Shown one piece after another: positions 6,106-7,368 of a stretch of 7,368 nt of DNA. Below the pieces are notes generated by a model. That model saw nothing but the letters and a program-made list of their open reading frames with translations, searched no databases and was not told the DNA's origin. A program made the position numbers and the translations under genes. This DNA is from Clostridiales bacterium (GTDB lineage Bacteria; Bacillota; Clostridia; Christensenellales; UMGS416), in contig JAAYXU010000108.1 in the NCBI GenBank assembly GCA_012515725.1, forward strand, positions 1 to 7,368. The letters run 5' to 3'. Positions within the stretch are counted from its first letter, which is position 1; each line of letters opens with the position of its first letter.

Positions 6106-7173
6106 TCAGCGGATTTCCACCGACCACCCGTAGGGATCGGGGAGCTGTCCGTACTGTATGCCGGTAAGCCGCTCGTATAGCGCCAGCGCGACCGGCCCGG
6201 TCTGCCCGTCGCCCACGGTGATGGAGCGTTCCTTCCACCGAAGCTCGCCGACCGGCGAAACCACCGCTGCCGTACCGGTACCGAAAACCTCCTCCAGCGT
6301 CCCCTTCTCATGGGCGGCAAAAAGCTCCTCGACGTCCACGAGCCGTTCCTCGACCGGATAGCCCATATCGGCGGACAGGCGCAGTACCGAGTCGCGTGTA
6401 ATACCTGGCAGTATGCTGCCATTGAGTGCCGGAGTCACGATTTTTCCGCCGATCTTGAAGCAGATGTTCATCGAGCCTACCTCCTCGACGTACCGGCGGT
6501 GCACTCCATCCAGCCACAGCACCTGCGAATACCCCTTCTCCTTGGCCACCTCCCCAGCCAGCAGGCTGATCGCGTAGTTGGCCGCGGCTTTCGTAAAGCC
6601 AGTGCCGCCACGGACGGCGCGTACATACTCGTCCTCGACGTAGATGCGGACGGGCTTGAACCCTTCGGCATAGTAGGGGCCTACAGGGCTTAATATGATG
6701 AAGAACAGATACGTGCTGGATGCCTTGACGCCCAGATACGGATCGGTCGCGATGATTGTAGGCCGGATGTAGAGCGATGTGCCCGGCGCAGTCGGGATCC
6801 AGCGCTCCTCGAGCCGGAGCAGCTCCATGAGGCCCGCCATCGCCAGCTCCTTGTCGAATTCGGGTATGCACATGCGCTTCGCGGACCGGTTCATCCGGGC
6901 AAAGTTATCCGCCGGGCGAAAGAGAAGCGCGCGTCCATCTTCGGCGCGGTAGGCCTTGAGCCCCTCAAAAATGGCCTGTCCGTAGTGGAGCACCATCGCC
7001 GAGGGATCAAGCTCCAGGGGACGATAAGGCTCGATCACTGGTGCGTGCCAGCCCTTCTCAGGGTTGTAGCGCATCGTAAACATGTGATCCGTGAACAAAT
7101 GGCCAAATGTGAGCTTCGAGGCGTCCTCAAAGAGCGGCTTGATGGTTTCGGCTTTTCGGATCTCTATTTTCAT
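6106..7173 (-). CDS. ilvE: Branched-chain amino acid aminotransferase (fold-type IV PLP enzyme)
   Basis: This cytoplasmic PLP enzyme transfers amino groups between glutamate/2-oxoglutarate and Leu, Ile and Val or their keto acids, the last step of their synthesis and the first of their breakdown. The 355 residues match the longer bacterial/eukaryotic-like BCAT type, not the shorter E. coli type of about 309. Motifs: LHYGQAIFEGLKAYR (62-76), YIRPTIIATD (135-144), the PLP-lysine motif GGTGFTKAAANYA (189-201, Lys195), LDGVHRRYVEEVGSMN (221-236, with Glu231 near PLP), LPGITRDSVL (255-264), and the phosphate-contacting GTGTAAVVSPVG (298-309). The start is the ATG at 7171-7173 with GGGGAGG (7181-7187) at 7 nt. 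The frame continues up to a GTG at 7242, but that extension overlaps the upstream gene and lacks family similarity. It lies 25 nt after the upstream stop, with no promoter seen between, so it is probably co-transcribed with that gene. Confidence 0.96.
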   Translation of the reverse strand: MKIEIRKAETIKPLFEDASKLTFGHLFTDHMFTMRYNPEKGWHAPVIEPYRPLELDPSAMVLHYGQAIFEGLKAYRAEDGRALLFRPADNFARMNRSAKRMCIPEFDKELAMAGLMELLRLEERWIPTAPGTSLYIRPTIIATDPYLGVKASSTYLFFIILSPVGPYYAEGFKPVRIYVEDEYVRAVRGGTGFTKAAANYAISLLAGEVAKEKGYSQVLWLDGVHRRYVEEVGSMNICFKIGGKIVTPALNGSILPGITRDSVLRLSADMGYPVEERLVDVEELFAAHEKGTLEEVFGTGTAAVVSPVGELRWKERSITVGDGQTGPVALALYERLTGIQYGQLPDPYGWSVEIR

Positions 7174-7180
7174 ATTGGTT

Positions 7181-7187
7181 CCTCCCC
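7181..7187 (-). promoter_or_regulatory. Ribosome binding site deciding the aminotransferase start
   Basis: GGGGAGG lies 7 nt from the ATG at 7171-7173, inside a short AT-rich gap (TAGTTTATTTATAA) after the upstream stop. It supports this ATG over the upstream in-frame GTG. Confidence 0.8.
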
Positions 7188-7198
7188 TTATAAATAAA

Positions 7199-7368
7199 CT
7201 ATTCCCAGCAAAAGTAGAACGGTTCACCGGCCTGGCACACACCCCGTCCCGCGGTGATGTCGGCTACTCGGGTCGTGACGTCCGACAGCGCGTCCCGCCG
7301 CGTCATCACGTCGAATACGACGCCGATTTCGTAGCGCACGCGCTCGACGCGGCATCCCGCTCGGTTAA
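7199..7368 (-). CDS. Unidentified protein, C-terminal 55 codons (cut by window edge)
   Basis: One minus-strand frame is open from the window edge to a TAG at 7199-7201. It encodes about 55 residues including RVERVRYEIGVVFDVMTRRD, then DVTTRVADITAGRG, and ends QAGEPFYFCWE. The segment has an apparent beta-strand (YEIGVVFDVM), a helix-prone stretch and an aromatic C-terminus with two cysteines. There is no membrane helix. The stop falls just before the aminotransferase ribosome binding site, a typical operon junction, which supports it being real. I do not recognise the family, and the rest of the gene lies outside the window. Co-transcription with the aminotransferase is likely, but a link to amino acid metabolism would be only a guess. 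Confidence 0.65.
   Translation of the reverse strand, partial: NRAGCRVERVRYEIGVVFDVMTRRDALSDVTTRVADITAGRGVCQAGEPFYFCWE

Noticed and set aside
4494..6133. Several plus-strand open frames opposite the surface-protein gene
   Set aside because: Ser/Thr/Arg-rich low-quality translations without motifs. The minus-strand gene has a signal peptide, repeats, membrane helix and ribosome binding site.
5963..6238. In-frame N-terminal extension of the surface protein
   Set aside because: It would overlap the aminotransferase and cross its terminator and the promoter. The signal peptide and ribosome binding site fix the start at 5962.
7174..7242. In-frame GTG extension of the aminotransferase
   Set aside because: The added 23 residues overlap the upstream gene's end, and the ATG at 7171-7173 has a strong ribosome binding site.
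1..7368. CRISPR array, tRNA, rRNA, insertion sequence, toxin-antitoxin or defence genes
   Set aside because: No regularly spaced repeats, cloverleaf-type sequences, transposase motifs or long terminal inverted repeats were seen on either strand.

Overview
All real coding sequence in this window lies on the minus strand, so the genes read from the right end (about 7368) to the left end (1). GC content is high by eye, yet Ile is often encoded by ATA, even in transketolase. The Shine-Dalgarno sequences are strong (AGGAGG or close) with 5-7 nt spacing. There is a consensus sigma-70/sigma-A promoter, and the aminotransferase, DUF2461 and phosphohexomutase proteins resemble clostridial versions. 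Together this suggests a high-GC member of the Clostridia, perhaps an uncultured gut lineage. That placement is an inference; no marker gene is present.

Layout in transcription order: (1) 7199-7368, the C-terminal 55 residues of an unidentified protein cut by the window edge. (2) 6106-7173, a branched-chain amino acid aminotransferase with its full PLP site, starting 25 nt after the previous stop. (3) 5963-6105, a compact intergenic module with a hairpin terminator for the aminotransferase followed by a promoter with TTGACA and TACAAT boxes 17 bp apart. (4) 4442-5962, an exported protein with a signal peptide, four tandem Ig-like (CARDB/COG1361-like) domains, a low-complexity linker, one C-terminal membrane helix and a basic tail. 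(5) 3757-4437, a DUF2461 protein that appears to start at TTG, with its Shine-Dalgarno inside the last codons of the previous gene. (6) 2238-3746, a phosphomannomutase/phosphoglucomutase of the alpha-D-phosphohexomutase superfamily. (7) 212-2188, a full-length transketolase. (8) 1-129, the first 43 codons of an unidentified protein, preceded by a GC-rich hairpin.

Genes 4 to 7 are tightly packed (gaps of 4, 9 and 49 nt) behind one clear promoter and look like one operon, possibly running on into gene 8. Two of its products are central sugar-phosphate enzymes: the hexose-phosphate mutase feeds glycan or nucleotide-sugar precursors, and transketolase serves the non-oxidative pentose phosphate pathway. 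The other two are an uncharacterised cell-surface protein and a DUF2461 protein of unknown function. This could be a link between cell-envelope construction and carbon flux, or simply co-transcribed housekeeping genes. I see no mobile element, CRISPR array, tRNA, rRNA or defence system, and nothing here is clearly a new system. The most interesting points are the surface protein/DUF2461 pair, the dyad within the promoter spacer, and the unidentified genes at both edges.
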